Source: an uncultured Psychrobacter sp.
Lineage (GTDB): Bacteria; Pseudomonadota; Gammaproteobacteria; Pseudomonadales; Moraxellaceae
Length of the DNA stretch: 64,000 nucleotides
Assembly: GCF_947500265.1 (NCBI RefSeq)
Contig: NZ_CANMRN010000010.1
Span: 41,189 to 105,188 of the forward strand
Reading direction: 5' to 3'
This document shows positions 26,360-38,309 of this stretch, piece by piece (position 1 is the first letter of the stretch; the number at the start of each line of letters is the position of its first letter). The notes beneath the pieces are model-generated. The model worked only from the letters and a program-made list of their open reading frames with translations, ran no database searches and was not told the origin of the DNA. The position numbers and the translations under genes are program-made.

Positions 26360-27190
26360 ATGTTTATCGAAGATAAGATTGCCAAAGAAAGTATGACTAC
26401 TAAAATCTCGACCCCAAAAATCATTTTTTTTGACATCGATGATACCTTAAGCCGTAACGGCATTATCGCTGAACACAATAAAGCGACGCTTGAGCAGCTT
26501 GCAGATACCGATATTAAACTAGTGATTTCGACTGGTCGTTCTAAAGCCATATTGCCTGAAGACATTCTAGCGTTGCTTGATGCAGATATATTGGACGCCA
26601 TTATTTGTATGAATGGACAATATAGTTTTGATAAAAGCGGCCGAATCAGCCACTACCCGTTAACGGCTGAACAGACATATAAAATCGTACGCCTATGCCA
26701 ACAGAGTGATTTGATTCATAAGTTTGACTCTGCCACTCATATCGCTTGGTCAGGTGAAAATGAACGTTTACGCGAGTTCAATGCGGTCACGCCCAATTCG
26801 ATCCTTGACCCTGAGTACTACAAATTAAATACTGTCTATCAGTGCTCGGTATTCTTTAATAATCAGCAAGAAAAGATGCAAGACATCGATTTTGCTCAGT
26901 ATGATTTAAAGCTGGTACATTGGCATCAGATTGGTGCTGATATATTACCAGCAGAGGCATCAAAAGCTCGCGGTATCAAAGATGTATGCAAGTACTATGC
27001 GGTAGATGCAAGCGAGTGTATTGCATTTGGTGATGGTATGAATGACTTAGAAATGTTCGACTTGGTTGGATTTGCTGTGGCCATGGGAGATGCGCAGCCA
27101 GCTTTAATAGAACGCGCTGATTTCATCACTGGGACGATCGAAGAGTATGGTATTCAAACCGTGCTTAATCAGTTAGCAATGAAGTCGTAA
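26360..27190 (+). CDS. Cof-type HAD-superfamily phosphatase
   Basis: 276 residues. HAD motif I is FFDIDDTL (about residues 23-30), motif II is VISTGRS, a type IIB cap domain lies between, and motif III/IV is AFGDGMNDLEMF. This is the complete Cof-type (YbiV/YidA-like) architecture, which dephosphorylates sugar phosphates, flavin mononucleotide or other small phosphates; the substrate cannot be predicted. AGGA precedes the ATG at 26360 by 5 bases, supporting this start over the internal ATG at 26393. It is monocistronic, closed by a strong terminator. Confidence 0.9.
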   Translation: MFIEDKIAKESMTTKISTPKIIFFDIDDTLSRNGIIAEHNKATLEQLADTDIKLVISTGRSKAILPEDILALLDADILDAIICMNGQYSFDKSGRISHYPLTAEQTYKIVRLCQQSDLIHKFDSATHIAWSGENERLREFNAVTPNSILDPEYYKLNTVYQCSVFFNNQQEKMQDIDFAQYDLKLVHWHQIGADILPAEASKARGIKDVCKYYAVDASECIAFGDGMNDLEMFDLVGFAVAMGDAQPALIERADFITGTIEEYGIQTVLNQLAMKS

Positions 27191-27241
27191 GACTGTTCAG
27201 GCACATAAAGCCATTAATATTCATCTAATTAACGTTCATTT

Positions 27242-27279
27242 AAAAAAAGCCCTTACTAACCGATTAGTAAGGGCTTTTT
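27242..27279. terminator. Bidirectional intrinsic terminator after the HAD phosphatase gene
   Basis: AAAAAGCCCTTACTAA pairs with TTAGTAAGGGCTTTTT around CCGA; A- and T-runs on both sides, between convergent genes. Confidence 0.92.
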
Positions 27280-27409
27280 ATTATGGTCTAATTTTATATA
27301 AACGTTTCAACTGGAAACTGTAGCGGTGATAATTCCAATACCTTGTCGAGTATTCATTTCATTCTTTCTACAAATCCAATAGAACGTAAGGCACCGGTTA
27401 AGGCCTCAA

Positions 27410-28237
27410 TTAAGGCATGGTCAATCCACCATCAACAGCGATAGATTGTCCAGTAATAGCCATACTCAAATCAGATGCCATGAGCAATACAGAATTGGCA
27501 AAATCAGCTACTGAAGTCGCTTGTCGTAGCGGCGTTGTAGTCGCAATGTAATCAAATACCTCTTCTGTCGTCAGGCTACTCGCATCAGTCGTCTTTAAAA
27601 GTCCGCCTGCCAGTAGATTGACGCGGATACCATACTGCCCCAATTCAGATGCCAAGTTACGTGTCAGCCCTATTAGCGCCGATTTAGCAGTCGTATAGTC
27701 GTAATAAGTAACCACCGGATTATAGACAAGGTTGGTTGAGATATTGATAATCTTGCCCATTTTCTGTGCTTTCATCTGTGGCAATACCGCTTGCACTGTA
27801 TTGACTGCACCCTTAACGATGCCATCCATCTGCTGAGAGAAGTGCGACCAGTTCACCGTTTCTATACTGGTGTACGCAGCGCTTGGATTGAACTGATAAT
27901 TCGGCAAGGCATTATTGACCAATATATCGATACGACCATGACGAGCGGTGACTTCAGCTGCCATGGCTTGTACTTGCTCAAGATCGGTCACATCCGCCTG
28001 ATAAGCAAATGCTTGGCCACCTGTCGCAATGATATCAGCCACTACCGCCTCAGCAGCCTGTTTACTATTGAGGTAGTTGACGCAAACGATAGCGCCTGCT
28101 GCTGCCATTTGCTGTGCAATCTGTGCACCAAGCCCGCGACTGGCACCAGTGACTATGGCGACTTTATCCATAAGCAAGGCTGGTATAACTGAGTGGTTTT
28201 TATTCAAGGCGTTTTGAGTTGAGGTACTTTCGGTCAT
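27410..28237 (-). CDS. Short-chain dehydrogenase/reductase (FabG-like)
   Basis: 275 residues from ATG 28237. The longer frame from 28285 is rejected because AAGGA lies 8 bases before 28237. The Rossmann nucleotide-binding motif TGASRGLG is at residues 30-37, NNALP follows at the NNAG position, and the catalytic pair is the Tyr and Lys of YDYTTAKSAL, with Ser in ISTNLVY. The C-terminal VDGGLTMP is typical of SDRs. Most members use NAD(P)H to reduce or oxidise carbonyl groups; the substrate is unknown. No fab cluster surrounds it, so it is not the housekeeping FabG. Confidence 0.9.
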   Translation of the reverse strand: MTESTSTQNALNKNHSVIPALLMDKVAIVTGASRGLGAQIAQQMAAAGAIVCVNYLNSKQAAEAVVADIIATGGQAFAYQADVTDLEQVQAMAAEVTARHGRIDILVNNALPNYQFNPSAAYTSIETVNWSHFSQQMDGIVKGAVNTVQAVLPQMKAQKMGKIINISTNLVYNPVVTYYDYTTAKSALIGLTRNLASELGQYGIRVNLLAGGLLKTTDASSLTTEEVFDYIATTTPLRQATSVADFANSVLLMASDLSMAITGQSIAVDGGLTMP

Positions 28238-28612
28238 TGTGCTGTATCCTTTATTATTATGGTATGGTTGGTGTCTTAAAGCCAAAGGCTGATATCTGCA
28301 TAGATGATGTTCGTCATACTTCGGCCTGCGCCAATCATAGCATGGTTATATACTATCTTTTTTCGATTCGACGTTAGCAGCTCGCTAGCAATTCTACTCA
28401 GAATTAGCTGTCATTGAGTTAGTTTTGCTACTCATCTCATTAGCCCAACTGGCTATTTTTATTAGTATTGTCAAGCACTGCCTTAATAATAACCCTTTAA
28501 ATTGTATAAATTAATGACCATAATAGTTTTATTGGCCATGTCAGACTTTTATCTTTTTGGCTTTTTTATTGAATTTTTCTGATTTGCATTATCTTTATTT
28601 AGGAGAGATATT
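28238..28612. other. Divergent region between the SDR gene and the polyamine-binding protein gene
   Basis: 375 bases without a gene. It carries both divergent promoters, not precisely placed; AGGAGA ends 6 bases before the TTG start at 28613. Confidence 0.4.
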
Positions 28613-29746
28613 TTGACCCATTTATCATCGTCCCATCCAACTACTCACACCTCGGCTAGTGTCGGTCGCATAGTGCCAAAAGCATTATTAGCAGTGGCTG
28701 TCGGCTTGGTGCTTGCCAGCTGTAGCAACTCTGACAATGCAGCGGATGGCAGCGCTGCGGCGAGCAATGAGACGCTGAACCTTTACAACTGGTCAGAATA
28801 TATGCCGCAAGAAATTTTAGATGGCTTTGAAGAAGAGACTGGCATCTCAGTTAATTACACCACATTTGACTCTAACGAAGCCATGTATGCCAAGCTCAAA
28901 CTATTGGATGATTCTAGTCAGTATGACTTAGCAATTCCATCGACTTATTATGTCGAAAAAATGGCGAAAGAAGGGCTGTTGCAAGAGCTAGACAAATCAA
29001 AATTGAGCAATTTCAAAAACCTTGATACCTCATTTACTAATACCAAAGTCGATCCTGATAACAAATATTCTATCCCTTATATGTGGGGCAGCACCGGTCT
29101 AGCCATTAACGGTGACAGTGTCGATCCGAAAACTGTCAATAGCTGGAATGACCTATGGGATCCTAAGTATAAGGGTCAGGTGATGCTGACCAATGACGTG
29201 CGTGAAGTATTTGGTATGGCACTGCTGACTCTTGGCTACTCAGGTAATAGTAGCAATCCTGACGAAATCGAAGCCGCTTACGATAAGCTCACCACGTTGA
29301 TGCCAAACGTCAAAACTTTTAACTCTGATGCGACACGTATGCCATATATCGAAGGTGAGACTGCGCTTGGTATGACATGGAATGGCGAAGCAGTCATGGC
29401 CAATGACGAAGGTTTGACTAGCTTGGTTTATAAGTATCCAACCGAAGGCGCTATCTTATGGATGGACAACTTTGTCATTCCAAAAAATGCCAAGCAAGTT
29501 GATGCAGCACATAAATTTATTGATTACTTATTACGTCCTGAAAATGCAAAAATTGTCAGCGAAGAGATCGGCTACGCATCACCAAATATAGCAGCGCGTG
29601 AGCTGATGGATGAGAGTGTCCAAAACAACCCAACGATTTATCCTTCCAAAGAAGTACTGGCAAAAGCTGAGTTCCAAGAAGATGTGGGCGACGAAGCGTT
29701 GCAAGTGTATCAACAGTATTGGGATAAGCTAAAGACTGGTCGTTAA
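28613..29746 (+). CDS. Polyamine-binding lipoprotein (PotD/PotF family)
   Basis: 377 residues, starting with a TTG codon preceded by AGGAGA at an ideal 6 bases. The signal peptide ends in lipobox LASC (about residues 33-36), so it is a lipoprotein. After a Ser/Ala-rich linker the periplasmic binding domain begins ETLNLYNWSEYMPQEILDGFEEETGI, the hallmark opening of PotD/PotF, and continues with YDLAIPSTYYVEKM, YMWGSTGLAING and TWNGEAVMA. These proteins capture putrescine or spermidine for an ABC importer. No permease or ATPase gene lies on either side, so it is an orphan whose partners must be encoded elsewhere. Confidence 0.88.
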   Translation: MTHLSSSHPTTHTSASVGRIVPKALLAVAVGLVLASCSNSDNAADGSAAASNETLNLYNWSEYMPQEILDGFEEETGISVNYTTFDSNEAMYAKLKLLDDSSQYDLAIPSTYYVEKMAKEGLLQELDKSKLSNFKNLDTSFTNTKVDPDNKYSIPYMWGSTGLAINGDSVDPKTVNSWNDLWDPKYKGQVMLTNDVREVFGMALLTLGYSGNSSNPDEIEAAYDKLTTLMPNVKTFNSDATRMPYIEGETALGMTWNGEAVMANDEGLTSLVYKYPTEGAILWMDNFVIPKNAKQVDAAHKFIDYLLRPENAKIVSEEIGYASPNIAARELMDESVQNNPTIYPSKEVLAKAEFQEDVGDEALQVYQQYWDKLKTGR

Positions 29747-29790
29747 TAGTTTTGATTTAGTACTTTAAAATTAAAGTAGTCTTCTAAAGT

Positions 29791-29824
29791 AAAAACGCTG
29801 ATCCTAAATGGTCAGCGTTTTTTT
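29791..29824. terminator. Terminator between the polyamine-binding and FUSC genes
   Basis: ACGCTGA/TCAGCGT arms flanked by AAAAA and TTTTTTT, 45 bases after the plus-strand stop and 4 bases before the stop of the convergent FUSC gene. Confidence 0.88.
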
Positions 29825-29827
29825 ACG

Positions 29828-31039
29828 TTATAAATGTAAATCCGTCTCGCCGCCCTGCTCTTTCATCCGGCGCTGCTCGCGGCGCTGATAGCCTAGACCA
29901 GATGCAGCAAACCAATGCGGCTTCGATGTTTGTAATAAATCACTCAGCTGCTGCAACTGAGTCTGCAAGGTTTGTGTCAACCAAAAATAGCCCTGCCACT
30001 CAAATGCTAGGTGCTGTACGCTTGGATACTCCGAGACAGCAATACGGGTAATGGGCCGGAATACTTCGTCACTTGGACTACGTAATACCGCTGCCATATG
30101 CTGCATCGCTTGGGTTAGCTCATGCTGATAATGTACCAATAAAACATGATTTTCTTCATCAATTTCGATATTTGCCAAGCGCGGAGCCGCACTTAACAAT
30201 AAATCAATCGTCCCAATAATATTACGGTGGGTACGTTGAATCGTCTCTAGCGTTTCCTTTTCGATTCCTGACTCACTGGCAGTCGCCGCAATATGTGGAC
30301 GCACAGCCAGCAAGCGTTTATTGATCTGTTGTAACGCTGTGACCAACGCTCTATCAACGGGTACTTCCTTAACAGGAAAGGCCACGGGGTTTAACTTTTG
30401 AACAGAATCGTCCACTACTCCATCCGTTGCGTCAATATGATGACCTACGCCCGCGTAGAGGCTACTACAAGCGTCAAGGTTGCTACTCAATAAGAACCGC
30501 CACATCAAGGTCGACTTTAGCGGCAAAATCAGCGTCACTGCTACCGAAACGCCTGTCCCCAGTAGGATATTTAGCGCGCGGTAGATGCCGTCTTGACCAA
30601 TGCTATTATTGCCTAAATCAGAGACAATCATCAACATAGTGATACCCGTTAACAGTCCTGTATACCCGAGCTGTCTGACGGCTAGATAGCCAATAATGCC
30701 ACTGAGCAGACCAATGAGGGCATAGTCCACCCACAGCCATGCGCCTGCGTTCTGATTAAACCATAACACCCCAAGCGCAGTACCAATACCTAATAAAGTA
30801 CCGATTACGCGCTCTTTAGCCTTGGTATAAATAGCGCCTTGGTATTGCAATAACCCTAGAATGATAAATACGGTAATAGTCGTCCATTCACCGTGCGGAA
30901 GATTGGTGACTTTATTGACCAATAAAGCCAGTATCACAGCCGTACCTAGTCGGGTGGCATGTAGGATATCTGCATGTTGGTAGCGAACATAGGGTTCGAC
31001 AAATGGAGCAGTGATACGCTGATAAAGGGTGGGTTTCAC
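29828..31039 (-). CDS. FUSC-family (aromatic acid exporter-like) membrane protein
   Basis: 403 residues. About six hydrophobic helices cluster in the first 180 residues (for instance ATRLGTAVILALLVNKV, WTTITVFIILGLLQYQGAIYTKAKERVIGTLLGIGTALGV). A cytoplasmic helical domain of about 200 residues follows. The sequence RxxGTxxG within the membrane domain is typical of FUSC/YccS-type proteins, related to aromatic acid or fusaric acid efflux. The classic arrangement has two membrane halves; here there is one half plus a C-terminal domain, as in many single-module members. Substrate is unknown. No adjacent aaeX or aaeA-like gene is present. Confidence 0.75.
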   Translation of the reverse strand: MKPTLYQRITAPFVEPYVRYQHADILHATRLGTAVILALLVNKVTNLPHGEWTTITVFIILGLLQYQGAIYTKAKERVIGTLLGIGTALGVLWFNQNAGAWLWVDYALIGLLSGIIGYLAVRQLGYTGLLTGITMLMIVSDLGNNSIGQDGIYRALNILLGTGVSVAVTLILPLKSTLMWRFLLSSNLDACSSLYAGVGHHIDATDGVVDDSVQKLNPVAFPVKEVPVDRALVTALQQINKRLLAVRPHIAATASESGIEKETLETIQRTHRNIIGTIDLLLSAAPRLANIEIDEENHVLLVHYQHELTQAMQHMAAVLRSPSDEVFRPITRIAVSEYPSVQHLAFEWQGYFWLTQTLQTQLQQLSDLLQTSKPHWFAASGLGYQRREQRRMKEQGGETDLHL

Positions 31040-31162
31040 GCAAGGCTACTCTTTTTGGGTGGAATGTTTAGGTGAGACATTCTAATAAAGTATTATTAAA
31101 ATATCTCAATAACTAGCGGTAAGTATAAGTTAATATTCTATCAGCAAAATGACGGGCAAAAA

Positions 31163-31203
31163 ATAACGCCTTTTACCTATTGTTCACAGGTAAAAGGCGT
31201 TAT
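31163..31203 (-). terminator. Strong terminator after gltD
   Basis: A perfect 16-bp stem (ATAACGCCTTTTACCT pairing with its complement around ATTGTTCAC), flanked by A- and T-runs, lies about 125 bases after the gltD stop on the minus strand. It probably closes the gltBD operon and is symmetric enough to act both ways. Confidence 0.88.
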
Positions 31204-31328
31204 AAAAAATATCCTAGCACACTATATTGAAATCTACGCTATTGAAGACTGTTCATAAAATGACTTATCAAATTATTCATTGAGAACTGCATCAGTGTGA
31301 ATGAATAATAGTCTATTGCGCTAGCGTA

Positions 31329-32816
<1,488 letters not shown>

Positions 32817-32925
32817 CTAAAATCTAAGACATATATCACTGCTGTCACGTACCTGCTGAAAACCTGTGAGTTAAAACGTCTCTAAAAACGGAACGCTGGC
32901 TAACCTGATTAAAGCGACTGCCGAT

Positions 32926-32964
32926 CCATCAATACAATCCATCAATGCATTCCATTGATACGAT
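32926..32964. repeat. Three 13-base tandem repeats in the gltB-gltD spacer
   Basis: CCATCAATACAAT, CCATCAATGCATT and CCATTGATACGAT follow each other with one to four mismatches. The centre also forms the inverted repeat ATCAATG/CATTGAT. No function is assigned. Confidence 0.5.
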
Positions 32965-32981
32965 AGGCAGTTACGTATCGG

Positions 32982-35900
32982 CTATTGTGGGTCGGCCATG
33001 GTAGTTTTAAGAAGGCTTGCAATGTTCGCCGCTTTTGGCTTAACCAAATAGAACTTACGAACATAGTGCTCAAAGTCATTCAGAATTGTCTGACCCCATG
33101 CACTGCCTGTTTTATCTACATGAGCTTCAATCACTTGTTGCAAATGAATGCGATGCTCTTCTGTTTGCTCGCTTGAAATACGGTTTAGATCGATTAGCTC
33201 ATGGTTGCAACGGTCAAAGAAGTCGCCTTCCATATCGAGTACATACGCAAAACCACCCGTCATACCAGCACCGAAGTTGAGTCCAGTACGTCCAAGAATC
33301 GTGACGATACCGCCAGTCATATACTCACAGCAATGGTCGCCTGTGCCTTCGATAACTGCGTGTGCGCCAGAGTTACGGACGCCAAAACGCTCACCTGCTG
33401 TACCAGCAGCGTATAGCTTACCGCCAGTTGCACCATAGAGACAGGTATTACCGATGATGGCCGTTTCTTGTGCTACAAAGTTTGAGTCTTTCGGCGGATA
33501 AATCACAATCTCACCGCCTGCCATACCTTTACCCACATAGTCATTGGCGTCGCCTTCAAGCTCGATATTTAAACCGCCAGCATTCCACACGCCTAGACTT
33601 TGTCCTGCGGTACCAGTTAGACGAAGCTTAATTGGCATATCGCTCATGCCAAGGTTGCCCCAGACTTGCGCAATCTCACCAGAAATACGAGCACCGATAG
33701 AGCGGTCACAGTTACCAACGAAATAGCTATAATCGCCGCCTGCCCCTTTGCGAATGTTCACAAGCATATCGCTAATCATCTGCTCAGCAAGCAAGCCTTT
33801 ATCAAACGGCTCATTACGCTCAACCTGACAAGTTTGTGCTTTGCCCACACTGGCTGGGTGACTAAATAGCAATGGCGTTAAATCAAGATGACGCTGCTTG
33901 TCCGTATTACCTTCTAAGATATCAAGCAAGTCAGTACGACCGACCAGCTCTTCCATACTACGAACACCTAGCGCCGCCAACCATTCACGCGTCTCGGTTG
34001 CGACAAACTTAAAGAAGTTAATCAACATTTCTGCTTCGCCAATGAAATGTTCATCACGCAGCTTGGCTTTTTGAGTAGCAACACCTGTCGGACAGTTGTT
34101 TAAATGACAGATACGTAGGTACTTACAACCAACTGCAATCATCGGCGTGGTACCAAAGCCAAAGCTCTCTGCACCCAAGATAGCAGCTTTTACTACATCT
34201 AGCCCTGTTTTTAGACCACCGTCAGTCTGGACACGCACCTTATCACGTAACCCATTCACTCGTAGAGACTGATGAGTCTCAGCCAAACCGAGCTCCCATG
34301 GTGAGCCTGCATGATGGATAGACGATAGCGGAGACGCTGCCGTACCACCGTCATAGCCCGAGATAGTAATCAGATCGGCGTAGGCTTTTGCAACGCCTGT
34401 CGCGATCGTACCAACACCTGGACGTGAGACCAATTTAACCGATACCAATGCATCTGGATTGACTTGTTTTAAATCAAAAATCAGCTGTGCCAAATCTTCG
34501 ATAGAATAAATATCATGATGCGGCGGCGGTGAAATCAAAGTCACACCTGGCACCGAATAACGTAAGCGTGCAATCAGCGCGTTGACTTTACCACCAGGTA
34601 GCTGCCCACCTTCACCAGGCTTGGCACCTTGGGCTACTTTAATCTGCATGACTTCAGCGGAACGAAGGTAGGCAGGTGTGACCCCAAAACGACCAGAAGC
34701 AACTTGCTTGATTTTTGAGTTGCGCAATGTGCCATAACGCGCAGGATCTTCACCGCCCTCACCAGAGTTTGAACGACCACCGATGGTATTCATAGCCATC
34801 GCAATCGACTCATGCGCTTCAGGAGATAGCGCCCCTAGCGACATACCAGCTGAGTCAAAACGCGTCAAGATTTCAGAGATATCTTCTACTTCATTGACAT
34901 CGATACTGTTATCGGTTTTCAGTTGCAACAAATCACGTAAAGTAGCAACTGGACGGCTATTAACTAGATCAGCATAATTGCGATAGTTATCGTAATCACC
35001 AGTACGTACTGCAGTATGCAGGCTGTTAATCACATCAGGGTTAAAGGCATGGTACTCTTTGTTGAAGACGAACTTAAGCAGACCGCCCTGATCTAGAGGA
35101 GCGCGTCGCTTAAACGCATTGGCAGCCAATTGCGCTTGATCAGCAGCAAGGTCTGCAAAGGTAGCGCCTTTGATACGGCTTTGTACGCCTTTAAAGCATA
35201 AATTGACGACTTCTTCTGAAAGGCCAACCGCTTCAAACAACTGCGCGCCGCGATACGACACAATGGTAGAGATACCCATCTTTGATAAGATTTTCAGCAA
35301 ACCTTTATCCAAGCCTTTGCGGAAATTAACACGGGCTTGAATCGGATCACCGAGTAGCTCACCAGTCGCGACCAAATCATCAATGACATCATATGCCAGA
35401 TATGGATATACACAAGTTGCACCGAAGCCAATCAATACCGCTATTTGATGTGAATCACGTGCCAGACCCGTCTCAATGATTAAGTTAGCATCGGTACGAA
35501 TACCTTGCGAGATTAGATAATGATGCACAGCACCAGTAACCATAATGGCATTGGCGGGTACTTTGTCTGCATCGATATCTTTATCAGACAAGACAATCAA
35601 CGTATTACCCGAGCGTATGTTATCTGCTACCTGCTCGCAAATAGCGACGATAGCATCAGATAGTTCTAAAGTACGGTCATAGTTCAGATCAATGCGAGTC
35701 ATCTTGAACGCTGGATCATCCAAAGTTTCAAGCTGCTGCATTTTGCTGGCTGACAATACTGGCGATGACAAAATAATACGATGAGCGTCTCTCGCAGATG
35801 GCGCAAATACGTTAGTCTCAGCGCCTAAACAGGTCTGCAACGACATTACGATTGATTCACGTAATGGATCGATTGGCGGATTGGTCACCTGTGCAAACTG

Positions 35901-37445
35901 TTGGCGGAAGAAATCACCGACATGGCGAATTTGCTGCGACAGTACAGCCATTGGCGTATCGTCACCCATTGAACCGACTGGTTCTTGACCATTTTCAGCA
36001 TTAGGGCGAATGATTTCTGTACGCTCTTCATTGGTGATGTGATACATCTTTTGTAGCGCTTTTAGCTTATCACCGCGGCACGCTTGCGTTGCTAATGTCT
36101 CTTCTAGACGCTCATCATCACGAACACGCGTCGCTTCTTCACGCAACCATTTGCGATATGGATGCGCCGTTTTTAGTAAAGTTGCAATAGCAGTCGTATC
36201 TAAAATTTGACCAGTCAACGTATCAATGACCAGCATTTGACCAGGTCCAACGCGACCTTTTGCCAGCACGTCTTGCGGCTCGTAATCCCAAACGCCAACT
36301 TCTGATGCAACAGTGATATAGCCGTTCTTGGTAGTTACCCAACGTGATGGGCGCAGACCGTTTCTATCGAGCATACAGACCGCATAGCGTCCATCTTGAA
36401 TGACTAGACCTGCTGGACCGTCCCACGCTTCCATATGCTGCGAGTAAAACTCATAAAACGCACGCAGATCCATATCCATGCTATCAACGTTCTGCCACGC
36501 TGGTGGTACTAAGATCGACATCGCATGGAACAGGTTCATACCACCAGACATAAGCACTTCGAGCATATTATCTAGGCTTGATGAATCTGAACCGGTACTA
36601 TTTACAAGTGGTGTCAGCTCATTCAAGTTAGGCAGTTTGTCTGATTTTAGCTTTGGCGTACGGGCTTTAGACCAGTTGCGGTTACCTGTAATGGTATTTA
36701 ACTCACCATTGTGCGCAAGATAACGGAATGGCTGTGCCAGTGGCCAACGCGGCAAGGTATTGGTTGAGAAACGCTGATGGAATACTACGATATGTGATGC
36801 CAAACGCTCATCTTGCAAATCCAAGAAAAACGCTGGTAAATCTGAAGGCATTACCAAGCCTTTATAAATAATGGTCTGACAACTCAATGAGCATACATAG
36901 AATAGCTCATCATCCGTCAAACGCTGCTCTGCTTTTTTACGTGCAACAAACAGCTTACGGTTGAAGTCATCAGCTGCCAAGTCATCTGGCGCATTAACGA
37001 ACACTTGCTTAAAGTCTGGCAATGTCTCACGACCAATCTCACCAACAATACTCAAGTCGAGTGGTACATCACGCCAGCCAGCCACTTCTAATCCTTGGGC
37101 GGTAATCTCATCGCTTAATACTTGTTGGCTATGCTTGGCTTTATCGCTATCTAAATTAACGAACACCATACCGACAGCAAAGTTGTCCGTAATAGCAAAT
37201 TGCTGCTCGTCAGCAATCTGTTTAAAGAAATCGGTAGGCGTGGCCAACAGTAAGCCACAACCATCACCAGTTCTACCGTCAGCAGCAACACCGCCGCGAT
37301 GTGTCATACAACTTAAACTATGAATGGCAGTTTTTACCAAATCATGGCTCGCTTCACCCTCAATATGGGCAATTAGGCCAAAACCGCAATTATCAGAAAA
37401 ATCATCTGGCGTGGCCAGGTGTGTTTGTGAGGAAATCATTGACAT
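32982..37445 (-). CDS. gltB: Glutamate synthase large subunit GltB
   Basis: 1487 residues from ATG 37445, picked because AAAGGA lies 6 bases upstream; an open frame extends to 37472. The mature catalytic Cys is the C of [14 protein letters not shown], so a short propeptide is removed, as is usual for class II glutamine amidotransferases. The synthase centre has [16 protein letters not shown] and [29 protein letters not shown] (FMN/2-oxoglutarate site). A 3Fe-4S cluster site is seen in [19 protein letters not shown], and the C-terminal Gly-rich GXGXG repeat region forms the structural beta helix. It is the first gene of the gltBD operon, which is transcribed from a long leader. Size matches the usual 1480-1530 residues. 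Confidence 0.97.
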   Translation of the reverse strand: MSMISSQTHLATPDDFSDNCGFGLIAHIEGEASHDLVKTAIHSLSCMTHRGGVAADGRTGDGCGLLLATPTDFFKQIADEQQFAITDNFAVGMVFVNLDSDKAKHSQQVLSDEITAQGLEVAGWRDVPLDLSIVGEIGRETLPDFKQVFVNAPDDLAADDFNRKLFVARKKAEQRLTDDELFYVCSLSCQTIIYKGLVMPSDLPAFFLDLQDERLASHIVVFHQRFSTNTLPRWPLAQPFRYLAHNGELNTITGNRNWSKARTPKLKSDKLPNLNELTPLVNSTGSDSSSLDNMLEVLMSGGMNLFHAMSILVPPAWQNVDSMDMDLRAFYEFYSQHMEAWDGPAGLVIQDGRYAVCMLDRNGLRPSRWVTTKNGYITVASEVGVWDYEPQDVLAKGRVGPGQMLVIDTLTGQILDTTAIATLLKTAHPYRKWLREEATRVRDDERLEETLATQACRGDKLKALQKMYHITNEERTEIIRPNAENGQEPVGSMGDDTPMAVLSQQIRHVGDFFRQQFAQVTNPPIDPLRESIVMSLQTCLGAETNVFAPSARDAHRIILSSPVLSASKMQQLETLDDPAFKMTRIDLNYDRTLELSDAIVAICEQVADNIRSGNTLIVLSDKDIDADKVPANAIMVTGAVHHYLISQGIRTDANLIIETGLARDSHQIAVLIGFGATCVYPYLAYDVIDDLVATGELLGDPIQARVNFRKGLDKGLLKILSKMGISTIVSYRGAQLFEAVGLSEEVVNLCFKGVQSRIKGATFADLAADQAQLAANAFKRRAPLDQGGLLKFVFNKEYHAFNPDVINSLHTAVRTGDYDNYRNYADLVNSRPVATLRDLLQLKTDNSIDVNEVEDISEILTRFDSAGMSLGALSPEAHESIAMAMNTIGGRSNSGEGGEDPARYGTLRNSKIKQVASGRFGVTPAYLRSAEVMQIKVAQGAKPGEGGQLPGGKVNALIARLRYSVPGVTLISPPPHHDIYSIEDLAQLIFDLKQVNPDALVSVKLVSRPGVGTIATGVAKAYADLITISGYDGGTAASPLSSIHHAGSPWELGLAETHQSLRVNGLRDKVRVQTDGGLKTGLDVVKAAILGAESFGFGTTPMIAVGCKYLRICHLNNCPTGVATQKAKLRDEHFIGEAEMLINFFKFVATETREWLAALGVRSMEELVGRTDLLDILEGNTDKQRHLDLTPLLFSHPASVGKAQTCQVERNEPFDKGLLAEQMISDMLVNIRKGAGGDYSYFVGNCDRSIGARISGEIAQVWGNLGMSDMPIKLRLTGTAGQSLGVWNAGGLNIELEGDANDYVGKGMAGGEIVIYPPKDSNFVAQETAIIGNTCLYGATGGKLYAAGTAGERFGVRNSGAHAVIEGTGDHCCEYMTGGIVTILGRTGLNFGAGMTGGFAYVLDMEGDFFDRCNHELIDLNRISSEQTEEHRIHLQQVIEAHVDKTGSAWGQTILNDFEHYVRKFYLVKPKAANIASLLKTTMADPQ

Positions 37446-38309
37446 AGCTTGTCCTTTTAAGTAGACGGGCAACTTACATTTCCAATGCGGAGTATAAGTT
37501 GGTACCCGTAAGCAGAACGGGCTGATAGTGGATATTCGTGTGTTCGAATTAGCAAATAGTGCAATGCTCGATAGACATCATACTCTAAGAGAAAGTAAAA
37601 CCCTTGACCCTCCTGGTCATTAGCTGATGTCTTGACATGTGGTCCGTGTATCAAAAGATAGTAAGTAGCAGCCCTTGGCAACGGGAGAATCTACGCCCTT
37701 AAATGCCAGTTACTCAATCAGTGATATCTAATGCCATTCATTTAAGCATCATTTGTTATGTTGTCATGTCTAGCATTTAAAGCTAAGCATACAATAACTT
37801 AATAACGGTGCACTTGTTTATCTTGAATATCTGACGCTCTGTATTCAAGCACTTTGTTTACCCTAAAAAGAGTGACAATAAGAGAGGTTGCGTCACTTAC
37901 GATAACCTTATTATAGATAGTAAGTAACCGCGCTTGAGACAATAATATTTAGTAAAGAACTCTAAAAACTAAGAAAAAACCACTAAATAGTTGTTAAATA
38001 GACATTTTTTACGATAACTATACAGAACGTCGCCCACAGTTATATTAGTTAATGATTGTCGAAAAATCTAGTCTTTTCTATCGATTCATCAGCCATAAAT
38101 TGTAAGAGGACTTATTACTATTGGTTATAGGACAAATAAAACTGCTATTAAAATTTTAATGTAAACCATATAAGTGACATTTAGCAAAAGGCTTTGATAA
38201 TACTAAGCAATAGTAGCTTGCCGCTTATTGTGACGATAAAACTATTTTGTATAGCGCTAAAAAAACCCACTGACCAGATAGCTAGTGGGTTTAATTAATC
38301 AAGCAAAAA
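37446..38309 (-). other. Long gltB leader and upstream region
   Basis: 864 bases with no convincing gene; a 74-residue open frame at 37457-37681 is rejected. On the minus strand, 37500-37700 contains several short inverted repeats: ACGGG/CCCGT (37503-37521), TGACC/GGTCA (37604-37619) and a GTAG...CCC/GGG...CTAC nested stem (about 37665-37696), suggesting a folded 5' untranslated region. The part 37700-38258 is strongly AT-rich and probably contains the gltB promoter. The SPOR gene lies beyond its own terminator near 38290. Confidence 0.45.
38259..38292 (-). terminator. Terminator after the SPOR-domain gene
   Basis: AACCCACT/AGTGGGTT arms around a 12-base loop, with a T-run on the minus strand, about 18 bases after the stop at 38310. 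Confidence 0.82.

Noticed and set aside
32926..32964. Possible CRISPR-like repeat
   Set aside because: The units are 13 bases, directly adjacent without spacers, and only three; no cas gene is present.
37457..37681. 74-residue open frame on the minus strand in the gltB leader
   Set aside because: It overlaps the leader with inverted repeats, runs to within a few bases of the gltB start region and has no good ribosome binding site or recognisable protein pattern.
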